64,000 nt of DNA, from the NCBI RefSeq assembly GCF_018860665.1, contig NZ_JAHKPK010000055.1, positions 236,946 through 300,945 of the forward strand, in the 5' to 3' direction. The translations under genes were made by a program, and so were the position numbers. Under the pieces are notes generated by a model. The model did no database searches and was not told the origin of the DNA. It was given only the letters and a program-made list of their open reading frames with translations. Each line of letters opens with the position of its first letter. The stretch's first letter is position 1. Shown here piece after piece: positions 53,148-62,057 of this stretch. The DNA comes from Pacificibacter marinus. GTDB lineage: Bacteria; Pseudomonadota; Alphaproteobacteria; Rhodobacterales; Rhodobacteraceae.

Positions 53148-54261
53148 TCACGCAGAACTTATCAACGAATTGCAAACCCACGGCATGCGCCTTGTCGATC
53201 CGCGCGCGGGTCAAGAAAGCAGACGCGGCGGCGCAGGGCCATCGGATCACAAGGCCATCTCTATCGGTGAGCGCACGGTAATGATCCCGGTTCACACCGC
53301 GCCCAGCTTTGATAGTCCCTATCTGGTCGAAGCCCCGGATGCGACAGGTGAGGCCCGCGTGACCCGAGATGGCGACGAGGTGGCGACGGTTCGATTTCCA
53401 ACGGCTGCTAAATTCTATCAACATAAAACGGCGGATGGCATTCCCTACAGCCACATTGCTGCTTTGCATTCCAAGGATGTGCTGGCCACAACGGTGCTGC
53501 AAACCTGCATTCGCTACGAGAGCCGCAAAAAGACCTGCCAGTTCTGTTCGATTGGCCAAAGCTTAGCCGCAGGACGCACCATTGCGCATAAGACGCCGCA
53601 GCAACTGGCCGAAGTGGCAAAGGCCGCCGTCGAACTGGATGGCGTGACCCACATGGTGTTGACCACTGGCACCCCCGCAGGCAAGGACCGCGGAGCCAAG
53701 GTGCTTTGCGAAAGCGCCGAGGCGATCAAGGCCGCCGTGGATCTGCCGCTTCAGGGCCAGTGCGAGCCGCCAGAGGATGATATCTGGCACCAGCGCATGT
53801 TCGACGCAGGCATCGATACTTTGGGCATGCATCTTGAGGCGGTCACGCCAGAAGTGCGTAAGCGTATCATGCCCGGCAAGGCGTCCGTCCCGCTCGAGAA
53901 ATACTTCTCCAGCTTCGAGGCGGCTGTAAAGGTCTTCGGGCGCGGACAGGTATCGACCTATATCCTTGCGGGGCTTGGGGACACACGCGAGGCGATTTTG
54001 GAGATGGGCGAGAAACTTTGCGATATGGGGGTCTATCCCTTTGTCGTGCCCTTTGTGCCAATTTCAGGCACGCCGCTGGAAAGCCATCCTGCTCCGAGTT
54101 CAGATTTCATGGCGTCAATCCTTCAGCCGCTTGGCCAGATGGTCGTCCACGCGGGAATCCGGTCGGCGGATATGAAGGCGGGTTGTGGCAAATGCGGAGC
54201 TTGTTCGGCCTTGTCGAGCTATGAAAAACTTAAGATTCCAGCGCGGGCGGTGCCAGCATGA
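53140..54261 (+). CDS. MSMEG_0568-family radical SAM protein (Nit1C cluster)
   Basis: 373 residues. The cluster cysteines are C123, C133 and C136, a CX9CX2C spacing in place of the usual CX3CX2C, in [16 protein letters not shown]. Downstream [11 protein letters not shown] and the QCEPPEDD stretch fit a radical SAM TIM barrel. A further CX2CX2C (C349, C352, C355) at the end could hold a second cluster. I choose ATG 53140 because AGGAGG lies at 53125-53130; the frame is open to 53098 inside the nitrilase gene. It ends in an ATGA overlap with the acetyltransferase gene. The reaction is not known. Confidence 0.9.
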   Translation: MLDHAELINELQTHGMRLVDPRAGQESRRGGAGPSDHKAISIGERTVMIPVHTAPSFDSPYLVEAPDATGEARVTRDGDEVATVRFPTAAKFYQHKTADGIPYSHIAALHSKDVLATTVLQTCIRYESRKKTCQFCSIGQSLAAGRTIAHKTPQQLAEVAKAAVELDGVTHMVLTTGTPAGKDRGAKVLCESAEAIKAAVDLPLQGQCEPPEDDIWHQRMFDAGIDTLGMHLEAVTPEVRKRIMPGKASVPLEKYFSSFEAAVKVFGRGQVSTYILAGLGDTREAILEMGEKLCDMGVYPFVVPFVPISGTPLESHPAPSSDFMASILQPLGQMVVHAGIRSADMKAGCGKCGACSALSSYEKLKIPARAVPA

Positions 54262-54809
54262 TCGAAATTGAGCCGCGCCATTTTCACTGTCCTGGATATT
54301 ATATCCGCGCTGCGTCCAAACGGTTTGAAGCCGAAGGAGCCGCAGCGCTGCGCCGGCGAGTTTTTGTCGAGGAGCAGGGGATTTTCCCAAGCCATGATCG
54401 CGATGATATCGATATGATCGCAACTCATTTGGTGGCGCTTTCGACCTACGCCCATGAAGCCGATCAGGTGGTCGGAACCGTGCGCATCCATGAAGAAGCG
54501 CCGCGCCTTTGGTGGGGCACACGGCTGGCAGTTGATTGCGATTTTCGCGCTGTGGGCAGATTGGGGGCGGAGTTGATCCGTCTCGCGGTATGTTCCGCTA
54601 ATGCCCGTGGATGCGACAGGTTTCTGGCGCACGTGCAAATGCAGAACGTCACGCTTTTCAAACGGTTGCATTGGCGTCCACTGGAGGAAATCACAATTCA
54701 CGGCACACCGCACATGCGCATGGAGGCAGATCTTGACCATTATCCGCCCTGCGCTGATCCTGTTGCTGGTTGGTATCACCGCCCGCGCATCCGAGAGCAA
54801 CGCCGATGA
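54258..54809 (+). CDS. MSMEG_0567/Sll0786-family GNAT acetyltransferase (Nit1C cluster)
   Basis: 183 residues. GNAT fold with motif A region VDCDFRAVGRLGAELIRLAV (acetyl-CoA pyrophosphate loop RAVGRLGAEL) and the typical RRRVFVEEQGIF start of the domain. It should acylate an amine on a small molecule. Overlaps at both ends (ATGA with the radical SAM gene and with the next gene) tie it to the operon. In the Nit1C literature this gene and the next one are often fused or adjacent. Confidence 0.88.
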   Translation: MIEIEPRHFHCPGYYIRAASKRFEAEGAAALRRRVFVEEQGIFPSHDRDDIDMIATHLVALSTYAHEADQVVGTVRIHEEAPRLWWGTRLAVDCDFRAVGRLGAELIRLAVCSANARGCDRFLAHVQMQNVTLFKRLHWRPLEEITIHGTPHMRMEADLDHYPPCADPVAGWYHRPRIREQRR

Positions 54810-55795
54810 CTGTGGGGATGCGAGGACAAACCGCACTCATGCTTGAAGAAATGGCCGGGCGTTTGCGTGCGCACCCGTCGATCCGCTCGAAACTCGGCAT
54901 TGCCTCGGCCACGCGGGGCCTTGGGCTCACAGCGCTCAGCTATGGGCGCCCCGGTGATGATGCCGCAGCATTGCCGTGCAGTGGCGGTTACGATCTGCTG
55001 GCAGGAGAGGGATTCATCCCTGCTTTTATCAAGGACGATCCTTGGTTCGCAGGATGGTGCGCCGTGATGGTCAACCTGTCAGACATCGCCGCAATGGGGG
55101 GGCGCAGCACCGCAGTGATCGACCAAATCTGGGCACCGAGCGCAAAAGATGCCGCGCCGCTGTTGCAAGGAATGCGCGATGCTTCTGCCGCTTACGGTGT
55201 GCCACTTGTCGGAGGGCATACGAATCTTTCGGCGCAGACCCTTGGTCTTGCCGCGTCAGTTTTTGGCAAGGCGCAGCGCTTGATCACTAGTTTTGATGCT
55301 ACCCCCGGAGATCTGTTGATTGCCGCAATCGACCATCGTGGCAACTACCGGAACTTTGACAATTTTTGCGCCGCAATTGATACGCCCGCCGAACGATTGC
55401 GCGGGGACCTTATGCTGTTGCCCGCGCTGGCCGAGGAAGCATTGGTCTGCGCCGGAAAGGACATCAGCCAAGGCGGTATTATCGGCACAGCGTTGATGCT
55501 GGCAGAATGTTCGAACGTGGGTATCAACATAAATCTGTCGGAGATAAATCCGCCAGATGAAATTGAAGCAGAGCGCTGGCTGCGTAGCTTCCCAAGCTTT
55601 GGCTTTCTTTTATCCGTCGCGCCTGAAAACGCCCAAACCGTTTGCACACGCTTTGCGGCCCGAGGAATTGATGCTCGCGCTGTCGGATGCATCACTGAAG
55701 GGTCCGTTGTGACACTTGGCAATGGCGATGAACGCGCTGTGTTCTGGGACTACGCCCAAACCCCCTATCTTGATCTTGGAGCCAACCATGCCTGA
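54806..55795 (+). CDS. MSMEG_0567/Sll0787-family AIR-synthase-like protein (Nit1C cluster)
   Basis: 329 residues of the PurM/SelD (AIR synthase-related) superfamily. GDDAAALP and FIKDDPWFAGWCAVMVNLSDIAAMGG match the ATP-binding N-terminal domain, and GKDISQGGIIGTALMLAE the C-terminal one. These proteins activate an amide or acid with ATP. ATG 54806 is in an ATGA overlap with the acetyltransferase stop; the open frame further upstream is inside that gene. It overlaps the next gene by 8 bases. A reaction in the pathway is not assigned. Confidence 0.87.
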   Translation: MTVGMRGQTALMLEEMAGRLRAHPSIRSKLGIASATRGLGLTALSYGRPGDDAAALPCSGGYDLLAGEGFIPAFIKDDPWFAGWCAVMVNLSDIAAMGGRSTAVIDQIWAPSAKDAAPLLQGMRDASAAYGVPLVGGHTNLSAQTLGLAASVFGKAQRLITSFDATPGDLLIAAIDHRGNYRNFDNFCAAIDTPAERLRGDLMLLPALAEEALVCAGKDISQGGIIGTALMLAECSNVGININLSEINPPDEIEAERWLRSFPSFGFLLSVAPENAQTVCTRFAARGIDARAVGCITEGSVVTLGNGDERAVFWDYAQTPYLDLGANHA

Positions 55796-56075
55796 AACAT
55801 ATTGGACTGTCCGCTGGCCTGATGGCTTAGAGGAAAAACTATACTCGCCCTCAAGCGTCGTTGCTGAGGTTTTTGAGCCCGGACTTAGCTATCCGGTTCC
55901 AGACTTTTTACAGCGTGCTCGCATCGCGATGGAACGCGCCTCCAACCGTGTCGAACGTAAATACGGCTTTGCATGTAGTTCGGCGATGGATCAGCTCGAC
56001 CGGATCGAGGCGAAGGTTGCGACCTTCACCGAGCAGACAGAGGCAGAAGTTGCCTGCCTACAGATCTCTCAATGA
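55788..56075 (+). CDS. MSMEG_0570-family protein (Nit1C cluster)
   Basis: 95 residues, matching the family by YWTVRWPDGLEEKLYSPSSVV and FLQRARIAMERASNRVERKYGFACSSAMDQL (I cite WPDGLEEKLYSPS and YGFACSSA as the core pieces). Mostly helical; function unknown. ATG 55788 is preceded by TTGGAGCC; the longer frame to 55716 lies inside the upstream gene. It overlaps the flavin oxidoreductase by ATGA. Confidence 0.85.
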   Translation: MPETYWTVRWPDGLEEKLYSPSSVVAEVFEPGLSYPVPDFLQRARIAMERASNRVERKYGFACSSAMDQLDRIEAKVATFTEQTEAEVACLQISQ

Positions 56076-57370
56076 GGATGAAACAGATGACACACAACCA
56101 GACCCAGCATATTCCCGTTATAATCGTCGGCGGCGGGCAGGCAGGTCTTTCGACCGCATATTGCCTAAAGCAAAAAGGCATTGAAAGCATAGTTTTTGAA
56201 CGGTATGGGAAATTCCATTCATGGCGCGATAGTCGCTGGGACAGCTTTTGCTTGGTCACGCCTAATTGGCAGTGTCGCCTCCCCGATTTCCACTATGATC
56301 GCGAATACGGTGGCACCGATCCTGATGGCTTCATGCTGAAGGGCGAGATCGTCGATTATGTCGATGCCTTTGCCGAGATGGCACAGCCTGACCTGCGTGA
56401 GAATGTTGAAGTCACGCGCGTCGCGCCACGCATGGGAGGTGGTTTTACGGTCGAGACATCCATCGGGACATGGACCTGCGATCAGGTGGTGATTGCCACC
56501 GGTGGCTACGACACGCCGATTGAGCCGCCCTATGCAGCACACCTCGACCCTGAGGTTTTTCAGATGCACTCGGTCGATTATCGCAACGTCGATCAATTTC
56601 CAGACGGCGGGGTGCTGGTCGTTGGCACGGGGCAGTCTGGTGTGCAACTGATGGAAGATTTTGTCCGCGCGGGCCGCGATGTGCATTTGGCCGTAGGCCC
56701 CGCGCCGCGCAGTCCGCGTAAGTATCGCGGGCGTGACGCCACGGATTGGCTGAGCGACGCCGGGCACTACGGGATCACGATCGCCGAACATCCGGACCCG
56801 TTAAAGGCGATGACCCAGACCAACCACTATATGTCTGGCCGTGATGGCGGCAAAGAGATCGACCTGCGCCGATTCCACGTCGACCACGGGGTCGAACTAT
56901 ACGGCTCGCTTGCCGATATGGATGGCCGCACGGTGAAGTTTCTGCCTGACCTTTCCAAAAACTTGGACGATGCCGACCGATCCTATCTGGGTATCCGCAA
57001 TCAGATCGATGCTTACATTGCGCGCGAAGGCATTGCTGCGCCAGTGGAGCCGCCGTTTGAGAAAGTTTGGGCGCCCGCAGAGGAGCGCACCGAGATTGAT
57101 CTCGCCAAGGCGGGGATCACTTCTGTCCTTTGGGCGATCGGGTTTCGACCGGATTACTCGTGGATTGAGGCCGATGTCTTTGACGCCCGTGGCAAGCCGG
57201 TGTTCGATCGCGGTGTGACGGCGCATAAAGGGCTCAGCTTCATCGGTCTTGGATGGCTGAACACATGGGGGTCGGGACGCTTTTTAGGGATAGAGGAAGA
57301 CAGCCGTTACCTTGCCGATCAAATCGCCGCCCAGCTCGGTGCCGTGACCAAACAGATGTGTCATGCTTGA
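56072..57370 (+). CDS. MSMEG_0569-family flavin-dependent oxidoreductase (Nit1C cluster)
   Basis: 432 residues. Rossmann FAD motif VIIVGGGQAGLSTAYCL near residue 20, the second nucleotide-binding motif VLVVGTGQSGVQLMED near 190, and the C-terminal GLGWLNTWGSGRF. The fold is that of group B flavin monooxygenases or related oxidoreductases, suggesting an N-hydroxylation or oxidation step. The first ATG 56072 overlaps the upstream stop; ATG 56087 is an alternative with GAGG at 56074. It overlaps the following gene by 8 bases. Confidence 0.9.
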   Translation: MRMKQMTHNQTQHIPVIIVGGGQAGLSTAYCLKQKGIESIVFERYGKFHSWRDSRWDSFCLVTPNWQCRLPDFHYDREYGGTDPDGFMLKGEIVDYVDAFAEMAQPDLRENVEVTRVAPRMGGGFTVETSIGTWTCDQVVIATGGYDTPIEPPYAAHLDPEVFQMHSVDYRNVDQFPDGGVLVVGTGQSGVQLMEDFVRAGRDVHLAVGPAPRSPRKYRGRDATDWLSDAGHYGITIAEHPDPLKAMTQTNHYMSGRDGGKEIDLRRFHVDHGVELYGSLADMDGRTVKFLPDLSKNLDDADRSYLGIRNQIDAYIAREGIAAPVEPPFEKVWAPAEERTEIDLAKAGITSVLWAIGFRPDYSWIEADVFDARGKPVFDRGVTAHKGLSFIGLGWLNTWGSGRFLGIEEDSRYLADQIAAQLGAVTKQMCHA

Positions 57371-58139
57371 CGCGCATCCCCAGAGTGTCGCCACTGCGCG
57401 CGTGACGTCCCAGACCCTTGGAATGCAGCAACTCTGTCCCCACGGGTTGTCCGAACAATGGTTGCTTGGCGCCTGCGGTGATATCCATTGGACACTGCTT
57501 GCCAAATCGCTTGAACAAGATGGGCTGCGGTTTAAAGCCGCCGATGGCCGCCCGCTATATGCTGCGTTTTGCGCGACGCGGCTAGAATTGGCCCCATCTA
57601 GAAGCCTTTTGGGCGAAAATATGTCTATCCACTCGGACATCGCAGCGACCTCTGGTCCGAAGACGGGCTCTCGCCATGTGTTTCGTCATCAGGGGCGCGT
57701 GGTCGGGTCTCTGCTGATGCTGTCGACCTTCGTTGCGCATGACGAGACCGGTTCCAATCGGCGTATTGTTCGGGCCCTCCCATCTGGTTCCTATACACTG
57801 CCTGCGGCGGGGCCCGACTTGATGGCACTTGACCGCCGAGCGCGGCACACCTCGCGCGGGCTTCGCGGGCAGTACATGCCGCTTGACGATGCCGACCGTA
57901 TAGACCCCTGCTATTCACTGGACTTTAACGCGGTTGGGCTACTGTATTTCCCAAGTTTCAGCCGCTTTGCTGAAAGTGTTGTGCGGTGCCCAAAGCCGCT
58001 CAGAATGCGCGAGGTTGTCTATCTCGGTAATTTGGACGCAGGCGAGGCGCTGTATGTGCAGCGCAGCGGCGCCGAGACGCACATAGCAGGGGCTGATGGC
58101 AGAATTATCGCGCAGGTAAACGAAGAACGCGCGTCCTAG
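57363..58139 (+). CDS. LnmK/Pnap_2097-like double hot-dog protein appended to the Nit1C operon
   Basis: 258 residues. The fold pattern is two hot-dog halves (about 10-110 and 120-250) and fits the Pnap_2097 branch of the LnmK family: GLSEQWLLGACGDIHWTLLA and YSLDFNAVGLLYFPSFSRFAE are the family-like stretches. LnmK itself is a bifunctional acyltransferase/decarboxylase of a polyketide route. It overlaps the flavin oxidoreductase gene by 8 bases, so it belongs to the operon. It is not part of the seven-gene core I know for Nit1C. Its product chemistry is unknown; the assignment is family-level. Confidence 0.72.
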   Translation: MLDAHPQSVATARVTSQTLGMQQLCPHGLSEQWLLGACGDIHWTLLAKSLEQDGLRFKAADGRPLYAAFCATRLELAPSRSLLGENMSIHSDIAATSGPKTGSRHVFRHQGRVVGSLLMLSTFVAHDETGSNRRIVRALPSGSYTLPAAGPDLMALDRRARHTSRGLRGQYMPLDDADRIDPCYSLDFNAVGLLYFPSFSRFAESVVRCPKPLRMREVVYLGNLDAGEALYVQRSGAETHIAGADGRIIAQVNEERAS

Positions 58140-58526
58140 GCGGTATAGTTGGGCCGTTTCCAGTCTGGCTGCGCAAGCAGTGAGGTCATTTGCACCATTG
58201 GTACGATAACAACGGACGAACGCTACAATGGACTGCAATCATATATTGATGATCGCCCCGACCCAAAATAAGTTTCCAGAGTTCTTTTGCAATGTTGCGG
58301 GGTAGTCCGCGCCCTTATCACCTTATCTTCCGGACAATAAAAATGCTGCGTAACATGTTGAACGGCTGCTTCGGGGAAACTACGATGTAGCAATTGGACG
58401 TCTGGTCAATGGCGGCTCTGGGCCGACGTCGCTCGACCCCTTAAGCGCTTAATATCTCCGCTATTGAGCGCGGGAGGATGTTGTTCATGAAGCCGTCTTA
58501 GGGACCACGACCGCACACTATTTGCT
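58140..58526. other. Gene-free stretch after the Nit1C operon
   Basis: 387 bases with no credible coding frame; short frames are interrupted within 30-40 codons. I found no hairpin with a T run that would end the operon. It may hold decayed sequence left by rearrangement. Confidence 0.4.
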
Positions 58527-59612
58527 TTATCCGTCGAGCTTTTGAACCAACATAGCATGCGCGGCCATCAGCCCGCCGAGTGATCCTGAGAACTTGTTGT
58601 GGCTTAACATCCAGCGGACCGTGCTGAGCAGCGCATTTCCAGTAAAGTTGCGCTCGACCAACACAAGGTCATGCGCGGGATCAATCATCAGAAAATGCTC
58701 GCCAAACCCGTCGGCCCAAACGGTTCCTGTCTCCTCTTGAACCCACCACTGGTAGCCGACGCCTGAATACCGTGGGTAGGGCACGTGGCTGTCTGCGAGG
58801 TCACTGTGAGGCGTGGTCGTGAGTGTGATCCAGTCGTGCGGGACAATTTGACGACCATTCCAAAGACCGCCTTGTGCAACCATCGCTCCGATCCGCGCCA
58901 AATCGCGAGCGCTCATATAGATATAATATTGAAGGTGCTGTGTATCTTTGCTGGGCCAGAACCACGGGTCGCCCATAATCACATTGCCCGCGTCGAAGTC
59001 CTGCAACCCCAAAGGCTTTGCCAAAAACTCTTCCATAAACGCGCCAATCTCAAATTCTGTTTCCTGAACAAAGATCGTGCCAAGCGCGTTGGCATCGAAA
59101 TTATTGGAGAAGAAGTAGTCGCCCGGCGCGTGGCTTTCGCGGGCGGGGCGGTCCGTGATTTGACTGTCGTGCTCTCCCGCTGCGGGCAGGTAGATTCCAG
59201 ATCGGGACATCAACAAGTCACGAACCGTCGCCGTCTTTTCTTGCTCTGTGAGCGCAGTGTTCTCATCAATTCCAAGCTCTGCCAGTGTTTTCTCAAGATC
59301 AATCAGCCCTTGGTCTACGGCGATGCCATAGGCCAGACTGAGCAGGGATTTCCTGATGGAATGAATGTTCATCGGCTGACTGGTGGGGCCATCTTCGAAG
59401 ATGATCTGCTCCCCCTTCATAACCACCCTTGCACGGGTGCGATCCCCCGCATCGGGGCCGGGCCACACCGCATTAATGTCCGACACATGCGCGTCCATAT
59501 GGGACACTTCGGTCTGATAGTCTGGTGAGGGGTCGGAAACGCGTGGTAAAGCGGACATAACCACGACTGCGGCGACAAGAGCGCCAATCAGACAGAGGGA
59601 TTTGAATAACAT
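58527..59612 (-). CDS. Exported serine hydrolase (beta-lactamase class C fold)
   Basis: 361 residues. The N-terminal hydrophobic segment (SLCLIGALVAAVVVMSAL) is a signal or anchor. The S-x-x-K nucleophile motif is S85-I-R-K88 in NIHSIRKSL, within the class C beta-lactamase/esterase fold; GYQWWVQEETGTVWADGFG and HFLMIDP fall where the third catalytic motif (KTG-like, often HxG) is expected. It probably acts on esters or peptides in the periplasm; not a true beta-lactamase by evidence. AGGATA precedes the start. It is transcribed in the same direction as the DUF6326 and AraC genes upstream. Confidence 0.83.
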   Translation of the reverse strand: MLFKSLCLIGALVAAVVVMSALPRVSDPSPDYQTEVSHMDAHVSDINAVWPGPDAGDRTRARVVMKGEQIIFEDGPTSQPMNIHSIRKSLLSLAYGIAVDQGLIDLEKTLAELGIDENTALTEQEKTATVRDLLMSRSGIYLPAAGEHDSQITDRPARESHAPGDYFFSNNFDANALGTIFVQETEFEIGAFMEEFLAKPLGLQDFDAGNVIMGDPWFWPSKDTQHLQYYIYMSARDLARIGAMVAQGGLWNGRQIVPHDWITLTTTPHSDLADSHVPYPRYSGVGYQWWVQEETGTVWADGFGEHFLMIDPAHDLVLVERNFTGNALLSTVRWMLSHNKFSGSLGGLMAAHAMLVQKLDG

Positions 59613-59741
59613 CTATGGGTATCCTGTCGGTTATGATGGTGGGCAGTCGGCTATTGCGGGTCAGGTTTCTCAATTGGCGTTCTGTGCTGCCCATGTCCGT
59701 TTAAGTGATCATCGCCAAGACGTGCGATGCGCATGAGATCT

Positions 59742-60173
59742 TTACGCTTCATCGGGCCACCTCCACACAAGAATGATGATCATCATTAACGCTGCAATTT
59801 CAATAGATGCAAAGAAGATGTAGTGAAGTTTGATACTGCCCCCACCGAGGATAAAGACCGCCGTCAAGACGGCGGCGACGACATTGGCAACCCTGTTCCA
59901 TTTTCGTGCAAGGACGCGCGAAAGGTAGATCATTACAATTGCAACTTCGATAAAGACCGCAGCGATCAACAAAAATTCCGGCGTGATAACGATGCCATCG
60001 GCATTCCCAAAGGAGACGCCATCTGTGCCGATGGCCATCAATTCAGCCAAAGCACCGGGATAAGCGAAACCAACGATATCGGCGAAGGCCATATTGAAAA
60101 GTAGAACGACCCATAAGGTCGAAATTTTTGTGCGAATGTCGAACGTATTTCTTAAAGGTGTTGTAGCTTGCAT
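59742..60173 (-). CDS. DUF6326-like four-helix membrane protein
   Basis: 143 residues with four hydrophobic segments (WVVLLFNMAFADIVGFAY, FLLIAAVFIEVAIVMIYL, VVAAVLTAVFILGGGS and YIFFASIEIAALMMIIILVW). The pattern TKISTLWVVLLFNMAFADI resembles the DUF6326 family. Function unknown. It lies between the AraC-type regulator and the serine hydrolase gene in the same direction, with a 93-base gap to the former. Confidence 0.7.
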   Translation of the reverse strand: MQATTPLRNTFDIRTKISTLWVVLLFNMAFADIVGFAYPGALAELMAIGTDGVSFGNADGIVITPEFLLIAAVFIEVAIVMIYLSRVLARKWNRVANVVAAVLTAVFILGGGSIKLHYIFFASIEIAALMMIIILVWRWPDEA

Positions 60174-60266
60174 GATGTCTCCACAAAGTCAAAAGGCGGC
60201 CATGAATGGTGACGCCATTTGTGTGGGGAAATATGGCCACGGTCGACCGAACCAGCCCGTCCGCAC

Positions 60267-61430
60267 CTATTTTATGGCGACCGCACCGAGGCGATACTGC
60301 CGTGGCGTTTGACCCGTTATCTTTTTGAACGCAGCGTTGAAAGTGGATTTAGCATTGAACCCAACCTCTTGTGATATCGCGAGAACCGACTGATCGGTGT
60401 CACGCAACGCCGCACAGGCCGCCTTGATACGCCACCCATTCACGTAGTCATAAAAGTTGACACCTAAATGCTCGTTCAACGTCTGGCTGATATTGTTTTG
60501 CGACACGCCTGTGGCCTTCGTCAGATCGATTAATGATAGGTTTGGGTTCTGCCAGAGATGTGCGTCTTGCATGGCAATGTCCAACTTGCCCCCAATCCGT
60601 GCCAGATCATCGCCTTGCAGGGCAGATCGTGCATATCGGCGACCCTTGCCCCCGCCTGTGTCGAGTTGGCTCCACGCTGGCATGGGGTTTTTCTGCAAGA
60701 CACCGAACAAACCCACGACCAGAACAACGCAGAGGTAAAACAGCGCGATGACTGTGTTCGAGAACAGCTCCGTTGGGCTAAACACGGGCAGGATCGACGA
60801 CACAATGATCAAAACGATAAAGGTGACGACGATCACAATCAGGGCGTTCAACCACGTCAGTGAAACCCCGTCGACTTTGGAATACAGGTCTCGCATGGCG
60901 CGACGGTGTTTGATCAAACGGCGCATTGACGCGCCGCCATAGAGAATCAGGATCGCGAGCCAAGTAATCCATGCCATCAGCATTGAGACGACCGCGATAA
61001 AAACGTTAGGATCAAGATGATCGGCGCTTGAGGTCATGATGATAAGGCGCTGCTGTTCGGGCAGGGACAGATAGGGCAGCGCTCCGCCGATACACATCGC
61101 GATTGGCACCACATGCCACGCATCTCGACGCATCCAGCCTACGTCCTGTGAGGTCAGGCCACGCACATAAAACCAGAGACATGCCCCAAGGGATGGAACC
61201 AAAAAGAGCGTTACCCCTTGCAGCCAAGGCAAGCGGAACCCGTCCGGCAGGCTTTGATTGAGAAGCTCGGCCGCTTCAGCAGCCATGACGAAAAAGAAGT
61301 ATGCGATGGCGATGAAATGCGAGGGCCACTTTGCATCCGCAATGCAGCCTCGAATGACCAAGCCGATGCAAACCACAGCCACACCGATTGACATGGATAG
61401 CAGCACAGTCGTTAAAAAATTCTCTATCAT
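60267..61430 (-). CDS. AraC-type regulator with N-terminal membrane domain
   Basis: About 387 residues from ATG 61430. Seven or so hydrophobic segments fill the first 240 residues (FLTTVLLSMSIGVAVVCIGL first). The C-terminal 100 residues are an AraC helix-turn-helix pair: LSLIDLTKATGVSQNNISQTL and SVLAISQEVGFNAKSTFNAAFKKITGQTPRQYR. A membrane-embedded sensor joined to AraC is known in several families. ATG 61430 has a GAG-type site; ATG 61448 (six codons longer) and a frame to 61634 are weaker. It precedes the DUF6326 and serine hydrolase genes and may control them. Confidence 0.8.
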   Translation of the reverse strand: MIENFLTTVLLSMSIGVAVVCIGLVIRGCIADAKWPSHFIAIAYFFFVMAAEAAELLNQSLPDGFRLPWLQGVTLFLVPSLGACLWFYVRGLTSQDVGWMRRDAWHVVPIAMCIGGALPYLSLPEQQRLIIMTSSADHLDPNVFIAVVSMLMAWITWLAILILYGGASMRRLIKHRRAMRDLYSKVDGVSLTWLNALIVIVVTFIVLIIVSSILPVFSPTELFSNTVIALFYLCVVLVVGLFGVLQKNPMPAWSQLDTGGGKGRRYARSALQGDDLARIGGKLDIAMQDAHLWQNPNLSLIDLTKATGVSQNNISQTLNEHLGVNFYDYVNGWRIKAACAALRDTDQSVLAISQEVGFNAKSTFNAAFKKITGQTPRQYRLGAVAIK

Positions 61431-62057
61431 TGAAGTCTCAAACCGCATGAACTGAGTGCAAAATGACCGGAAATAGAATGAACGGCGATCCGTATAAGCT
61501 ATCGAATACACGCTCTGTCGCGCAAAACCAAATGTTCTCCCCTGACTATGTGATCGAACTCGCGTCTTCGGACATGCGCCCCCCCGCAGGAATACTGTGC
61601 GTCTGGGTTGAGTGCAGACATCTGAAGCTATCATAACCTAGATCGGATATCGGCCGTTGGTAAACGTTGGTGGATTGTCTTGGAAAGCGCCTATTTGGCG
61701 TGTTTAGGCCGGTTTTGTGAGAACAATGTTCTGGGCATTTCTGTATTTTCCACCCCTACGGGTCGCTTTTTTGTCAACGCAGAATAGTTGCCTACGTTTT
61801 GAAAATTTGCAGTTGCAGCAACGAGTTTTTCAACTCAACGGGCGGGAACTGGACATTTGCCGCGTTCTGCGCACCAAGTTCAACTATGCGGGACGAAGCT
61901 GACTTCGCTGTTAGCGTTGCCAATGACCGCTTGTAAAATGCCGCGCCGGCAAGGAAATGCACCAACGGCTGGGTTGCGACACACTACTTCACCATGACAA
62001 GGGCGTTGTATGTGTGTTAGTTAATTTCATGTATGGAATGTACTCCGGAGTAAGAAG
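61431..62057. other. Long intergenic region, no convincing gene
   Basis: It holds the promoters of the AraC-type gene and of the DUF3500 gene. A GTG-started frame of 61 codons at 61717-61902 has no ribosome binding site or normal codon use. A perfect 12-bp palindrome TACTCCGGAGTA (62041-62052) overlaps the ribosome binding site (GGAG) of the next gene. Otherwise I see only short repeats such as AGAACAATGTTCT (61720-61732). Confidence 0.4.
62041..62052. promoter_or_regulatory. Palindrome overlapping the DUF3500 ribosome binding site
   Basis: TACTCCGGAGTA is perfectly self-complementary and contains the GGAG that starts translation of the gene at 62058. A bound protein could act there; an unlooped 12-mer cannot itself form a hairpin. 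Confidence 0.3.

Noticed and set aside
59651..59752. 33-codon minus frame (MKRKDLMRIA start) between the DUF6326 and serine hydrolase genes
   Set aside because: Could be a small coupled peptide, but there is no clear ribosome binding site and nothing to compare it with.
61717..61902. 61-codon GTG frame
   Set aside because: No ribosome binding site, and codon use is unlike the neighbours.
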